Below, piece by piece: positions 1-10,668 of a stretch of 64,000 nt of DNA (positions are counted from its first letter, which is position 1; the number at the start of each line of letters is the position of its first letter). The notes below the pieces were generated by a model. The model worked only from the letters and a program-made list of their open reading frames with translations. It was not told the DNA's origin and did not search any database. The stretch is taken from contig NC_019864.2 of NCBI RefSeq assembly GCF_002234675.1, positions 22,818,582 to 22,882,581 on the forward strand, written 5' to 3'. The DNA is from Oryzias latipes. Its lineage: Eukaryota > Chordata > Actinopteri > Beloniformes > Adrianichthyidae. Made by a program: the position numbers and the translations under genes.

Positions 1-1256
1 CAAAAATATGACTGGAGGATACACACAAACAGTGAAAAGCAGTGGAAGGACAAGTTAAAGGTAAGAGCAGTAAAATTAAAAACAGCCAAATGGTTTTCAA
101 TGCTAATTTAAAGGATTTTGTTACAAAAAAAGTCATCATCAACAAGCCACAGGGGTTAATAGAATAGATTAGGCTCAACAGTAATCAGAGTCTGACAGGC
201 TAGAACATCCTCCAGCAAGTAAGATATGTCAGGAAAGAATTTGCATTTCTACCTTCTTGTCTTTTTTCTTTACATAACACAACCCTCTCTCAGCTTGTTT
301 TCTCCAGGTAACACTACAGCAGGCTTTGAATGTTTTCTATGAAACTCCTGCCAGGCTGTCAGGCTCCATGGGTTTGTTTTGATCTTAATTGATAGGTTGA
401 TAGAAATGATAGAATACAGCTTCGTACAGAGTTCACTAGGATGCAATTCCCCATTGTTTCACTGAGAATTTCATCTTGTCTTGGTGAGACAGCTACTGTG
501 TTAGCGTGCACTGAGGTAAGCTTTCCACAGCTTTTCAGATCGCAGTTGTTCTCTTTTTTGACTTGTTGCCAAAAGGGGCAAAAGGGTCTCAGAAAATAGG
601 TGGCCAGCACAGGGTTGCCCTTGAGGAGAGTGTTTATGTGTGAATTCTATGCTCGATTTTTATTTTCTTTCTTCCTTTCTTCACAGTTCAGAGAAAACAC
701 ATCCATTCACACTGCGAAAAAAAAAAAAACACACACTTGTGGTAGAATCACAGCACACAGAGATGCAACAAACAAAACTGAAAAAAACAACAACAAAAAA
801 ACACAGCTTTGTTGCAATGTGCTGATGCTGGAGTGCCTGCATGATGCCAAGGTCACAAAGTATCATTCATTTATTCCCATAATCCCTAGTGTTGGCTGGG
901 TGAGAGGCCTGCTAATGGCTAGCACTCTCCAAAAGGGAAGTAGAGCCTTAACACTGACTCTGGAGACACACAGCTTGCCACCCTGCGCAAAGAGCATAGC
1001 ACATGGTCTGTTCAATCCATCAACATGGCTAATTAGCTCCTAGCAAAATCCCTGAGAGTAACATTAGGAGTGCTGCTAAAGGTGTGCGCATCAGTGGAAG
1101 CTAACAAGACGCTTTATTAACAAATGTTTGCTTTGTTAATATCTGTATTAAATGAATCTGAAAAACAGACTTTATAGTTGCTAAACACATTCTCATGGTA
1201 AGGGTATAGAAGTCTGTTTGGTAGCACTTTTTAAATCAATTACCATTGGTGACCCT
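1..1256. other. AT-rich intergenic DNA, no gene seen
   Basis: The stretch left of the LINE has only short open frames without recognisable domains, and low-complexity A runs near 718-730 and 781-800. The frame at 600-1043 has no family resemblance and a biased composition (Lys/Asn/Thr runs from A-rich DNA). I see no repeat or regulatory element that I can name. Confidence 0.5.
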
Positions 1257-1263
1257 TAGAAAA

Positions 1264-4200
1264 TCAGAATCAGAATCTTTTATTATCATTCTGCAGAGCA
1301 CAATGAAATTTTTTCCAGCAACTCTCGATATAAAAAAGGTAGAATAAAATAAAATAAGAATAAGGAGCTATATAAGGCATAAATACTTAAATACTGTACA
1401 GTAGAGTGGGGTGAATATTGCACGAGTGGGTATTCCACATTAGAATGGATATTGCACATACAGCATGAATATTGCACACAGTTTAAAATAGAGTCAGAGC
1501 ATTGTCAGCTGTGTGCTGACAGGGGTTAGTGGGTTATGTTAAGTCTGGGGGGAGGGGGCGGTTTCGTTGACCCAGTTGTGTGATGTGGGGGGGGGGGGGG
1601 TGGATGGACCTCACTGCTCTTGGGAAGAAGCTGTTCCTCAGTCTGTTTGTGTGAGTTCTGATGCTCCTGTATCTCTTCCCAGAGGGAAGAGGTACAAACA
1701 GGTTATGTCCTGGGTGGGTGGGGTCTGCAGCAATACGACCAGCCTTCCGTCGGACCCGGCTGTCATACACTGAGTCGAGTTGTGGGAGAGGTCCTCCCAC
1801 AATCTCCTGTGCGGTTTTCACCACCCGGGCCAAGTCCTTCCTGTCTTGAGCGGTGCAGCTCCCGTACCACACCGTAGCACTCAGACAGAGGATGCTCTCT
1901 ATGGTTGCCCTGTAGAAGTTCCCCAGAAGTTGTGATGAAAGTCCAGTCCTTTTAAGCTTCCTGAGAAAGAAGAGTCTCTGCTGAGCCTTCTTCACCAGGT
2001 GGGATGTGTGCAGTGACCAGGTGAGGTCAGATGTAATGTGGATTCCCAGGAACTTGATGTGGTCCACCCGCTCCACTTCCTCCCCGTTAATGAGGAGGGG
2101 GGTGTGTGCCACCTTTCTAGTCCTTCTAAAATCCACAATGATCTCTTTGGTCTTGGAGGTGTTCAGGATGAGGTTGTTGTCAGCACACCATCCTGTCAGG
2201 TGCTGAACTTCCTCTCTGTAGTGAGTCTCATCATTGTTGGATATGAGACCCACTACGGTGGTGTCGTCGGCGAACTTTAAAACCAGATTTGTGGAATGAA
2301 TAGCGGAGCAGTCGTGGGTGAACAGAGTGAAGAGGGCGGGGCTGAGGACACACCCCTGTGGTGTTCCTGTGCTCAGGATCAGAGTGGACGATGTTGAGTC
2401 CCCGATTCTCACCACTTGGGGCCTGTTGGTGAGAAAGTCTTTGATCCAGAGGCACAGGGAGGCAGGCAGACCCAGGTTGTGGAGCTTCAGTGTCAGCTTG
2501 TCCGGGATCACCGTGTTGAAGGCTGAACTGAAGTCCACAAATAACATCCTGACATAGGTGTCAGGATGCTCCAGGTGGGACAGGGTAGCATGCAGGGCTA
2601 GTGAGACTGCGTCCTCTGTCGATCGGTTCTCCCTGTAAGCGAACTGATGACTGTCCAGAGTAGCAGGGATGATGTCCTTGATGTGGTTCAGGATGATCCT
2701 CTCAAAGCACTTCATGATCACCGGTGTCAGAGCGACCGGCCGGTAATCATTGAGGCACGAGACGGATGATTTTTTTGGCACCGGCACGATGATGGAGGAC
2801 TTGAGGCACACAGGAACTGAGGTGAGCTGCAGGGACCAATTGAAGATGTCCAGGAGAACTCCAGCCAGCTGATGTGCGCACAGCTTCAGAACCCGACCTG
2901 ACACCTTATCTGGTCCTGCGGCTTTGCTGGTGTCGATCCTCCTCAGAGTGGAGCTCACCTGATGTAGCTGCAGGACGAGAGGCTGGGACTGTTCCTCCAG
3001 CTGTAATAGAGGACCAGGGTCTCTGCTGCTGCCGGGCGTCTCGAAGCGTGCAAAGAAGGTGTTTAGAGTGTCAGGCAGGGTGGGGTCATGAGTGGTCTGC
3101 TGCATGCTGCTCCTGTGGTCTGTGATGGTTCTGATGCCTCTCCACATCTCCCGCGGGTTGTTATTAGCAAAGTGCTGTTCCACCCGTTGTCTGTGTCTGC
3201 GTTTGGCCTGGTTGATGCCCCTCCTCAGCTCTGTCCGGGCTCTGCTGTAGGCCAGCCTGTCACCTGACCTGTAGGCTGCATCCCGAGCTTTGAGCAGAGA
3301 CCGCACTGTTCCATCAAACCATGGTTTCTGGTTTGGATAGACTTTGATGGACTTTGTGGGCAGAACAGCATCGGTGCAGAACTGCACATAGCTCAGGACG
3401 GATGTTGTGTAGGCCTCCAGGTCTGAGCCATCTTTAAACACCTCCCAGTCAGTGAGTTCAAAACAGTCCTGTAGTGCAGAAGAAGCCTCTTCGGTCCATA
3501 CCTGAACTGTTTTGATGGTTGGTTTGGTCCTGCAGATGAGAGGTCTGTATGTGGGGGTTAGCTCCACAGAGATGTGATCTGACATGCCCAGGTGAGGAGC
3601 TGCTGCAGCCTTGTATGCACCTGGGATGTTGCAGTAGACTTGATCCAGTGTGTTGTTGTCTCTGGTGGGAAAGTGAATAAACTTCTGAAATTTGGGGAGC
3701 ACTGCTTTGAGTTCCACATGATTGAAGTCTCCTGCCACGATCACAGCTGCTTCTGAGTTGGAGTTCATCTGCCTGCTGATCAGACAGTAGAGCTCCTCTA
3801 GCGCTAGCTTAGCGTTAGCTTGAGGTGGGATGTAAACAGCTATGATCAGGATAGAGCAGAACTCCCTCGCCGTTCGAAATGGCCTGCATTTCACCGCCAG
3901 GTATTCCAGATCGGGTGTGCAGTGCGTTCCGATGATGTGTGTGGCTGCACACCAGGAGTTGTGAATGTAAAGCGCCAGTCCGCCGCCTCTGCCCTTACCG
4001 GAGTCTGCTGTCCGATCCGCGCGGAACAAAGAACGGTCCGCTAGCTCCACCGCGGCGTTAGGTGTGTTATTGTCCAGCCAGGTTTCTGTTATGATGGCCA
4101 CACAGCTGTCCATCCGCCGCGAGACGATCCGTAGCCGAAACTCATCCAGTTTGTTGGCGAGTGATCTTACGTTAGCGAGGAAGAGACTGGGGAGAGCTGG

Positions 4201-4517
4201 TCGATGCGGGTTAGCATGTAGCCTGGCGCGTGCTCCGCTTCTCCTCCCCCGCTTTTGTTTACGGTATCTTCTCCGTCTCCTTGGCCACAGGGGGGGTATG
4301 GTGAAGGCCGTGGCAGTCCGTTGGATCTCGGGTGGTATAAAGTCCGACTTTGGGGGAGTATTAAATTGACAATTCCAACTAATTTGAAGTAGTTCCGTCT
4401 TGCTGTACTGAGTAAACGCTTCCAGTGTCTGTAGCACCAACAAAAACATGAAAAAAACAAACAAAAACAGAGAGCGCTGTGCCGCTGCGTGTGCACGCGC
4501 CGCCGCCATCTTGGTAA
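1264..4517 (-). mobile_element. L2/CR1-group non-LTR retrotransposon (LINE), apparently full length
   Basis: The element reads on the minus strand. Its 3' end (left side, about 1264-1330) carries the short AGAATC-type tandem that ends fish L2 elements, next to an AATAAAA-like stretch. Its 5' end (right side) lies just before the start codon of the single long frame. A 7-bp direct repeat TAGAAAA occurs at 1257-1263 and 4518-4524 and is the best candidate target-site duplication. A 3' untranslated region of about 270 bp lies between the stop at 1534 and the left end. A run of about 12 G bases near 1588-1600 lies inside the coding region. I saw no separate ORF1. The L2/CR1 assignment rests on the endonuclease and reverse-transcriptase motifs and the terminal tandem, not on a database match. 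Confidence 0.85.
1534..4509 (-). CDS. LINE endonuclease/reverse transcriptase polyprotein (991 aa), intact
   Basis: This protein would nick target DNA and copy the element's RNA by target-primed reverse transcription. The N-terminal ~105 residues hold a hydrophobic segment (about 13-30) and a basic Arg/Lys tract (about 75-95). An apurinic-type endonuclease follows, with [10 protein letters not shown], the catalytic TETWLD, AGDFNH and SDHISVEL motifs. The reverse transcriptase shows motif A ([12 protein letters not shown]), motif B ([10 protein letters not shown]) and the FADD catalytic box. The C-terminal part lacks an RNase H domain, as usual for L2/CR1 elements. There is no internal stop or frameshift over 991 codons, so this is a recent or constrained copy. 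The start at 4509 was chosen because it is the first ATG, in a good context (AAGATGG), and only about 8 bp from the apparent element end. It is a mobile-element gene, not a host gene. Confidence 0.9.
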   Translation of the reverse strand: MAAARAHAAAQRSLFLFVFFMFLLVLQTLEAFTQYSKTELLQISWNCQFNTPPKSDFIPPEIQRTATAFTIPPLWPRRRRRYRKQKRGRRSGARARLHANPHRPALPSLFLANVRSLANKLDEFRLRIVSRRMDSCVAIITETWLDNNTPNAAVELADRSLFRADRTADSGKGRGGGLALYIHNSWCAATHIIGTHCTPDLEYLAVKCRPFRTAREFCSILIIAVYIPPQANAKLALEELYCLISRQMNSNSEAAVIVAGDFNHVELKAVLPKFQKFIHFPTRDNNTLDQVYCNIPGAYKAAAAPHLGMSDHISVELTPTYRPLICRTKPTIKTVQVWTEEASSALQDCFELTDWEVFKDGSDLEAYTTSVLSYVQFCTDAVLPTKSIKVYPNQKPWFDGTVRSLLKARDAAYRSGDRLAYSRARTELRRGINQAKRRHRQRVEQHFANNNPREMWRGIRTITDHRSSMQQTTHDPTLPDTLNTFFARFETPGSSRDPGPLLQLEEQSQPLVLQLHQVSSTLRRIDTSKAAGPDKVSGRVLKLCAHQLAGVLLDIFNWSLQLTSVPVCLKSSIIVPVPKKSSVSCLNDYRPVALTPVIMKCFERIILNHIKDIIPATLDSHQFAYRENRSTEDAVSLALHATLSHLEHPDTYVRMLFVDFSSAFNTVIPDKLTLKLHNLGLPASLCLWIKDFLTNRPQVVRIGDSTSSTLILSTGTPQGCVLSPALFTLFTHDCSAIHSTNLVLKFADDTTVVGLISNNDETHYREEVQHLTGWCADNNLILNTSKTKEIIVDFRRTRKVAHTPLLINGEEVERVDHIKFLGIHITSDLTWSLHTSHLVKKAQQRLFFLRKLKRTGLSSQLLGNFYRATIESILCLSATVWYGSCTAQDRKDLARVVKTAQEIVGGPLPQLDSVYDSRVRRKAGRIAADPTHPGHNLFVPLPSGKRYRSIRTHTNRLRNSFFPRAVRSIHPPPPHITQLGQRNRPLPPDLT

Positions 4518-4524
4518 TAGAAAA

Positions 4525-4984
4525 GTAAAATACTTAAAGTTCAGTTTATTAAGTATACTTGAGTGTAGATATAAATATGGTAGGTATACTATAGACCAGG
4601 GGTCAGCAACATCTATGACATGAAGTGCCAATTAGAAATGTTCTCCCTAACAACTGTGTCACCACTAGCTATAATGCAAATTCTAATACAAAGGAATAAA
4701 AAAACATTATCAATATATCTGAAGTTTTGTTGAATGTCAAGTTTCAAAACACAGCAATAATTACAATGTTGTAATTTCACCGTGATAAACTTAATTTTTT
4801 TGTTTTTCCTATGATGCAGATTATTTAAACATCGTTTAAATCATCATCATGACAGCTGACACAGAAATGACAGTATTTATACAGGTGGGCAGGGTCACAG
4901 TAACAACTTTGTGTGAATGGATTCTTCCCTTATGGCCCCAAAGGGGAAAAAAAAGCCTTATTGTGCAACAGTTTAAAATAACGG
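4525..4984. other. Intergenic DNA with a possible interspersed-repeat start
   Basis: A phrase near 4598-4640 (GGGGTCAGCAACATCTATG) resembles the start of common fish hAT-like repeats, but no matching right end was found. The remainder is AT-rich and has no recognisable gene. Confidence 0.3.
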
Positions 4985-5215
4985 AGTGCTTCAGCAACCC
5001 ATGTACATCAGCTTATTCTGGAGAAAAGTGGCTTTGCACCGTTATGCAACACTTTACTGTAATAACGTGTTGCATATCAGTGCAAAGTTGACATGAAGAG
5101 CTGCTTTTCTCTGTGATTAACGTTGATCGTGTAAACGGTGGAGGAGTTATGGTATGTCAAAGAGCGTGTGCTATTTAGATGTTGCTAGTGACATCTTCGG
5201 TGTTGTTATGTCACA
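4985..5215 (+). repeat. Dispersed repeat family A, copy 1
   Basis: This stretch aligns, in opposite orientation, with 9826-10110. The shared core includes GATCGTGTAAACGG (about 5126-5139), followed in both by GAGTT, GTATGTCA, a TTTAG-TTG segment and GACATCT. The copies differ by many substitutions and small gaps, so both are old. The family is probably a DNA transposon derivative, because copy 2 begins next to TTAA and CCC. No coding capacity was seen. Confidence 0.6.
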
Positions 5216-5348
5216 AAACTTGACCTATTAAAAGGCTACTGGCAAGTGCCATTAACTCATCGTGCACAAGAAATTTCAGCATTCGTGACACCTGATACCT
5301 TCCTGCAGTACACGGTTATACCATCAACACTGTTTTGTCTGGTTTACA

Positions 5349-5560
5349 GGGGGGTATTCCAGGAAGCATGTTTAAACTAGCCTGACTTTAAGCCTGAACT
5401 CTGGCTGAAAATCCGCCTGAACTCGCGTACTCTGGGTATGTCGGTTCCAAAAGACCGGGTATGAGTTGGCGTAATTACACTTGACTTGGTAACCCTGGGT
5501 TAATGCACGTGCATTGTTTCCCTGCAGAGATTACCCCATGTTCACAAGCTAAGGATGGAG
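5349..5560. repeat. DNA-transposon-like repeat fragment (Harbinger-like?)
   Basis: The stretch opens with GGGGGTATTCCAGGAAGC and contains the alternating CTGA/TCAG-rich text seen at ends of fish PIF/Harbinger-type repeats. The matching terminus was not found; it may have been displaced by the LTR-like insertion to the right. The classification is from memory and weak. Confidence 0.35.
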
Positions 5561-5565
5561 GTGTT

Positions 5566-6128
5566 ATGTGCTGCTGCTGCTGCAGCATCCCAACAAACTG
5601 TTCACCTGGCAGGTGAAGCCAATGGTCTTGATCAGCACCTGCCAGGTATTTAAGTCAGGGGAGGCATGCAGAGAATGAAAGAGAGCAGGAGGCTGAGGAG
5701 CAGTTGTTTTGAGTTGGAGCTGTGCTGGTTGATTTGTTTTCTCTTTCTCCCCCCTCTTGGTCCTGAGCAGTCTTATACTGCTGGGTTTTGTTATTTTAGT
5801 TCGGGGTTGGACCTTGGTAGTCCTTATTTGCGGGCTTGTTTATTTCTTTTCAATAGTTAGACTTTGTAAGGCAGCCTTAGCAGAGAGCTGCTGGCTCCGA
5901 TGGTCAACATGGCTGGGTCAGTTGTCTCCCTGAATTATTTTATGTTTGGCCAAGACTCCAATCCCTCTGTTTTGTCTTTTGTTGGGACTTTTTGTTTTAC
6001 AGGACACAGGTTATTTCTCCCACTCAATAAACTGTGTTCCTAAACTTTGGTGTCCATCGTTCAAATGTTTTGGCCCCTTTGTGATTTCCCCTAGACTGGG
6101 ACAGGTTTGCCTGTCGGGGGGCGTGACA
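5566..6128 (+). mobile_element. Probable solo LTR of a retrotransposon
   Basis: The block looks like a self-contained promoter and terminator unit. It has a TATA-like GTATTTAAG near 5646, an AATAAA near 6025, and an end reading GGGCGTGACA. The 5-bp sequence GTGTT stands directly on both sides (5561-5565 and 6129-6133), as a target-site duplication would. No internal gag/pol region or second LTR is present, so a solo LTR left by recombination is the simplest reading. The left terminus could be TG at 5567 with one extra base. Confidence 0.45.
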
Positions 6129-6337
6129 GTGTTCAAAGCTTAACTACTTTACTACCCCTCTGGCTCCTCCCTATCGCTCCAATCGTAGTGGCATTTGAAG
6201 CTATAGAGGTGTCCAAAAGTGTTTTTTAAGGAGCCGTCATGATTTAGGACTACCTATCCCTTCAACGGTAGGTAAAAGAAACACATTTCTTTACAGAAGT
6301 TTACACTAAAAGGTAAGTATTAGGATTTTTGAGTGGT

Positions 6338-6616
6338 AGTAACGTCTGTATTTAGGAGCCAGTTTAGCTCGTGCTGGTTTGTGGCGCCTTCCGTCCGTGA
6401 AACCAGGGTTCAAATCCGGGCTGCTCACTATTCCCTTCTCTGCTTCTGTGCCGGTCCCAAGCCTGGATGAATTGAGAGGGTTTCGTCAGGAAGGGCATCC
6501 GGCGTAAAACATTGCCAAGTTATCCATGCGACTCATCCTCGAAAGAGAGGTTGTTTCGCTGTGGCGACCCCTGATGGGAAAAGCCCAAAGAGAAAGAAGA
6601 AGTAACGTCTGAATTT
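6338..6616 (+). mobile_element. tRNA-derived SINE with RTE-type 3' tail and 16-bp TSD
   Basis: The body (6354-6600) begins with a tRNA-like head: an A-box-like TAGCTCGTGCTGG (about 6365) and a perfect RNA polymerase III B box GGTTCAAATCC (6407-6417). The tail contains AGGAAGGGCATCCGGCGTAA and GTGGCGACCCCTGATGGGAA, text shared with 3' ends of fish RTE-type LINEs, and ends in an AGAAAGAAGA tail. A 16-bp duplication AGTAACGTCTGWATTT flanks it (6338-6353 and 6601-6616, one mismatch), giving clear boundaries. Mobilisation would depend on the partner LINE. Confidence 0.8.
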
Positions 6617-9600
6617 GAAGACACATTTTTTTTCCATATCTCTCCGCTCTGTGGGATAAATGTAGGGATAGGGACAAGCTGTAAGTGTAGGGAAGGAATT
6701 CAAATTTGGCCTGTATCTATTTTTACAGTGACCTTATAAACATTTCAGTCTTTGTTCTCCTGCTTTCCAATATACAGATGGGTTTTGATGTGGGTAACGA
6801 TAATAGGGGAAAAAAGACTGCTTTATTATTTGTCTGTTGGTCTCAGTGGTGACACAGTTTACAGTTCTCTATATCTTAATATTATATGCCAACGATTTGT
6901 AGACTAATCTGGCACATTTTTGTGTCAGTGTGTACTCATTGACAGTATATCTTTCAGATTTTGCTGCATTGTCCAGAAAAGCACAAGCTCCATCAGCTTA
7001 TTCGATCTCTTTAAATTGAGGTAAGAGTGGATTTAAAGACCCTCAAATAAGATTGTCTCCCTGTTCCCTATTTTGATCCCTCAGATCAACAGTCTGTCCT
7101 TTAAGTAGGCGAGAGCAGGCTGGCAGCAGTGAAAATGGTGGAGATTAAAACAAGGTAATGGCACATTTGCAAAGCCTTTGTGCGAGCTGTGCCTGCAATT
7201 TAAGAAGCTGCCGTACTGAGTGAGTTAATATTTCATTGCATGCCGGGGAATGGGAATTGAGGAGAAAAAATGCATATGTCTCATTTTGCAATCTGATTCG
7301 TCTCAGCAAATCAGCCTGAGTCAATGTCATTCCATAATGAACTCTCCTCCACTCTTCGACTGCTGCAGTCCAGCTTCCTGCTTTCACACCTGACTGAAGA
7401 ATGCATTTTGAGTTACAGCAAAGACTGAGAGTCTGTCTTTCTCCCCCTCTCAGCATTTTGTAGATAAATGCTTTTTCCTTTTACTCTTTTTCATTTTCTT
7501 TTTCAATGACCCCTCAAAGAAAGGAGGGCTATTCCTATCCCTCCACACCCTTCTTCCACTCTCCTCAGTCTTAACTCCGCTCTGGGTTAGCGATCGAGAT
7601 TAGGGTGGAAATGAGTGATTTTGATTGAATAAGATGCTGAGATGTAATCTTGTGAAAGTTGAAATGTGAAGTGTGTGCTTGTGGGCTTTTTGTTTGTACA
7701 TGTATGTGTCTGTGCAGAAGAGGGAAAGGGTTGAGGAAATGTGTGATGCTTGGTTTATTGCATTGCAAGCTCATTTGTTTGTATTTTATACCTCATTTCG
7801 GCTCAGACGAGCCGGCTCCACATTCCAACTGCGGGTGACCCAGTTTCCCAGCACTGTGTGACTCTCACTCTAATAATATAATATACATCTTTTAATACAT
7901 TGCTTTTGGTAAATATGCTGTTCTGTGTGGATATGATTTATTGCAAAATATCTACAAACTAGTTCAGTGAAAGGAAAATACAAAATCTGGCAATTCTACT
8001 GTGATGGTTTCTGCTCAGTCCCCTCAGGCTCAGTTATGCAGTGGGTTAGCATGTTAGTTCAGTGCGTGACACCACTTTGACAGCACTGTAAACATCAGAA
8101 GGAGTAAATCTTTTCTTGGCTATCAAGGTTGAAGCATAAAATTCTAGATAGCCCACATGGTTACAGTGGAGCATATATGGAAGTAAACCTATAGGTAACA
8201 TAATTTAACCATGTCTGATTGAGCAGGTCTTAATGTATTTTTTCTTTCAGGTCTTTAACATGCATACATTTATGTTTAAATGCATTCCCAGACATTCCCT
8301 TAATGCATAGAGACTGTGACTGCATGTGGAGAAAAAGTACTACTAATTCATCCTTTGGTTGGACACTATCAAACCTGTTGAGTACTGGCTTTATCTTGAA
8401 TTATCTTCTTTGTGAAGCCACAAAATCCATGTTCGTGCCTTGCCTGCTGCGCTTCAGCTGTGTTCTGCCTTTCTTTGGAAGTCATAGATTTCCCACTTCC
8501 TTGCTGTGGACTCAGATAGCATGCTCAACATTTCAGTCCAGGTGCAGGGAGAGCAGGTGGAGTGGGACGAGATTACCAGGAGTGGCTCTGTGGGTCACAG
8601 TGGGAAGGGTGGTGCTACTCAATCATTCCCCTACCCTAAGGGCACCTCAGAGGTTTGCAGCTATAAAGGCTGTTATCAAGAGAAGCTTCGTCTATGTGGG
8701 TACAACTAAGCATACTGATAAGGTGATAAACACACCCCTTGAAGCACAGACTTTTCTGCACATCCCTTTCTTCACTTGAGCCATTCCTCGTCCACCGTCC
8801 ACTCTTCCCAATCTCTCTGTGCATTTCTCCCCGACCTCCTACGTCTGCAGCAGAGTTGGTAGTAACTGGCCCGTGCCATCCATTATTCTCTAGCAGGAGA
8901 GCATTAAACATTCATCTCTGCTGCTCAACCTCAAAGGGAAGACTATGACCCCTAGTAGAGCTGCTGAATTATGGAGACCGCCAATAAAGTTGTTTGCCTT
9001 TGATCTCATTCTCAGCTTTCTCCCTCCCAGGTGAATTTGGACAGAGGAACACAGGGGCAAATACTGACGCACACACACCAAGGTGCTGTCAATTGAGGCA
9101 TATTGCGATATTCTTCACTGTTGTCACTTCCTTTGCCATTCTAACAAACACAAATTTGAAAACGTGTGTACTCTATAATACTTACTTTCAACTCTCATAA
9201 ATAAATGGATTGAAACCAGTAGAAGAGGAGTCACAAAAAAGCAAACAAACAAACCAAAAACTCTGAGAAGAAGATGATGGAACAATTATGAGAAAACCGT
9301 CTTGCCTATTCCCTGCCTGAATACCAAGTGATTTTTCTGGCGTTATAAATTTCACCCCTGCCGTCAGCCACAATTTCTGCCTGCCTCTCCCTAGCTAAAA
9401 ATGGCTTGCAGTCTCAGTGGCAGCGGTGGAAACACATTTGCTCACACATGTGCATTGTTTATATCTAATCGATGTCGAGTGGAGGGTCCTGTTCAAAATG
9501 GCAGTCATTTGTCAAGTATTAATAATTCAGTCCCAGGCACACAAACATAAAGAGGAGTAACACACAGGAAGCACACACATACACACTGTGTTGTATAAAG

Positions 9601-9821
9601 TGGTCTTCACCCCCGGGTGAATGCTTTCAACCAAGCTTTGATTCTCTTCTCCTATTTTATTAAGTTTAATTTTTCTTTTTCTTTTTTTTCCGTACACCAT
9701 TGGGGATATTGTATTGCACTGAACAGGAATGCAGTGATGGCTGGACTGTTTAATTAATAGCAAACACTAAGCACAATGTGTGTTGATAACTAAACTGCAC
9801 GAGTTGTTTTGTTGTGATTAT
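6617..9821. other. Intergenic DNA without recognisable gene
   Basis: Only short open frames in every phase, none with a known domain or with flanking splice sites in a consistent frame. The longest (158 codons at 8303-8779) has no recognisable motif. No repeat could be named here. Confidence 0.45.
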
Positions 9822-9825
9822 TTAA

Positions 9826-10110
9826 CCCTTTAGTAACGGAGATGTCGCCGACAACAACTAAATAACACACACTCTGACATACAAAAACTCTTCAACCGTT
9901 TACACGATCAACCTGAATAAGCTGATTCTGACACAGACAAAAGCTGCTTTTCATTTCGGCCTTGCGCCACAATGCAACACATCGCTTTTCTCCACCTCAA
10001 AATCAGCTGACACATGTAAATTGTGTAAGTACTTCACTGCTGTACAGTGTTATATATCAGTGCAAGGCTACTTTTCTCTGCTTCAGAATCCACTAGAATT
10101 ACGTTATTTG
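9826..10110 (-). repeat. Dispersed repeat family A, copy 2 (TTAA at its left end)
   Basis: This copy is inverted relative to 4985-5215 and shares the GATCGTGTAAACGG core (as its complement near 9896-9910). The left end reads TTAA (9822-9825) then CCCTTTAGTAACGG, the arrangement seen at ends of piggyBac-like elements. The right end was not located. The shared terminus in both copies points inward, so the pair is two separate insertions and not the two arms of one element. Confidence 0.55.
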
Positions 10111-10460
10111 CATAAAGGATTGAAGAATTAAGGTAATCGAAAGAATATAAACACTGAAGCTCTGAGGGTTGCCCCAAATTTACACTTGTCTGTCTGCGGT
10201 GTCTCTATGTTGTGTTTGTTTACATTGACTCTGTTGCTTCTCCGCCCCCCCCCCCCAGTTTGTCTTGTCACCCCCTGTCGCACAGTTTGTGCCCTTCTCT
10301 TTGCTCATCCAAAACTTGAGGAGTCAGGCCCTATCCCCTCTCCTTCCTCACTGAGTCCTTGTAAAAATGCATGTTTTATGTCGTAAATGTTATGTTTTTG
10401 TACTTTAGACAGTAAACTATTGATAGGGAGAATGGATTCTGAAGCATTAATGTTTTTTAA

Positions 10461-10664
10461 CCCTTGTGCTATCTTAGATGACCCCACCCTTACATTGACG
10501 TGTTATCCCTACCATAACAAAGATGGATAAAGGTGAAAAGATTTCATGTATTCACATACACCAGTGAAGATCACAAATCATTGAAGAAAAAAGGTTCAGC
10601 GCACTGTCCAGTGGGTCTAGATGACCCAACTCCCAATGTTATAGTGCCTAGGATAGCACAAGGG
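10461..10664. mobile_element. piggyBac-like MITE, copy 1 (204 bp)
   Basis: A short non-coding element with terminal inverted repeats of the form CCCTTGTGCTATC...GATAGCACAAGGG. It is preceded by TTAA (10457-10460). The expected right TTAA is TTAC (10665-10668), a single change. It is about 200 bp long and closely similar along its length to 50505-50704. TTAA target sites and CCC ends are hallmarks of piggyBac transposons; no transposase is encoded. Confidence 0.8.
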
Positions 10665-10668
10665 TTAC

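Noticed and set aside
600..1043. 147-codon open frame
   Set aside because: No domain, Lys/Asn/Thr runs from A-rich DNA, overlapping frames on both strands; a chance frame.
8303..8779. 158-codon open frame
   Set aside because: No recognisable motif, no exon boundaries in a consistent frame, and two other frames overlap it.
4985..10110. One 5-kb element with long terminal inverted repeats
   Set aside because: The TTAA-associated family end points inward in both copies, so they are separate insertions.
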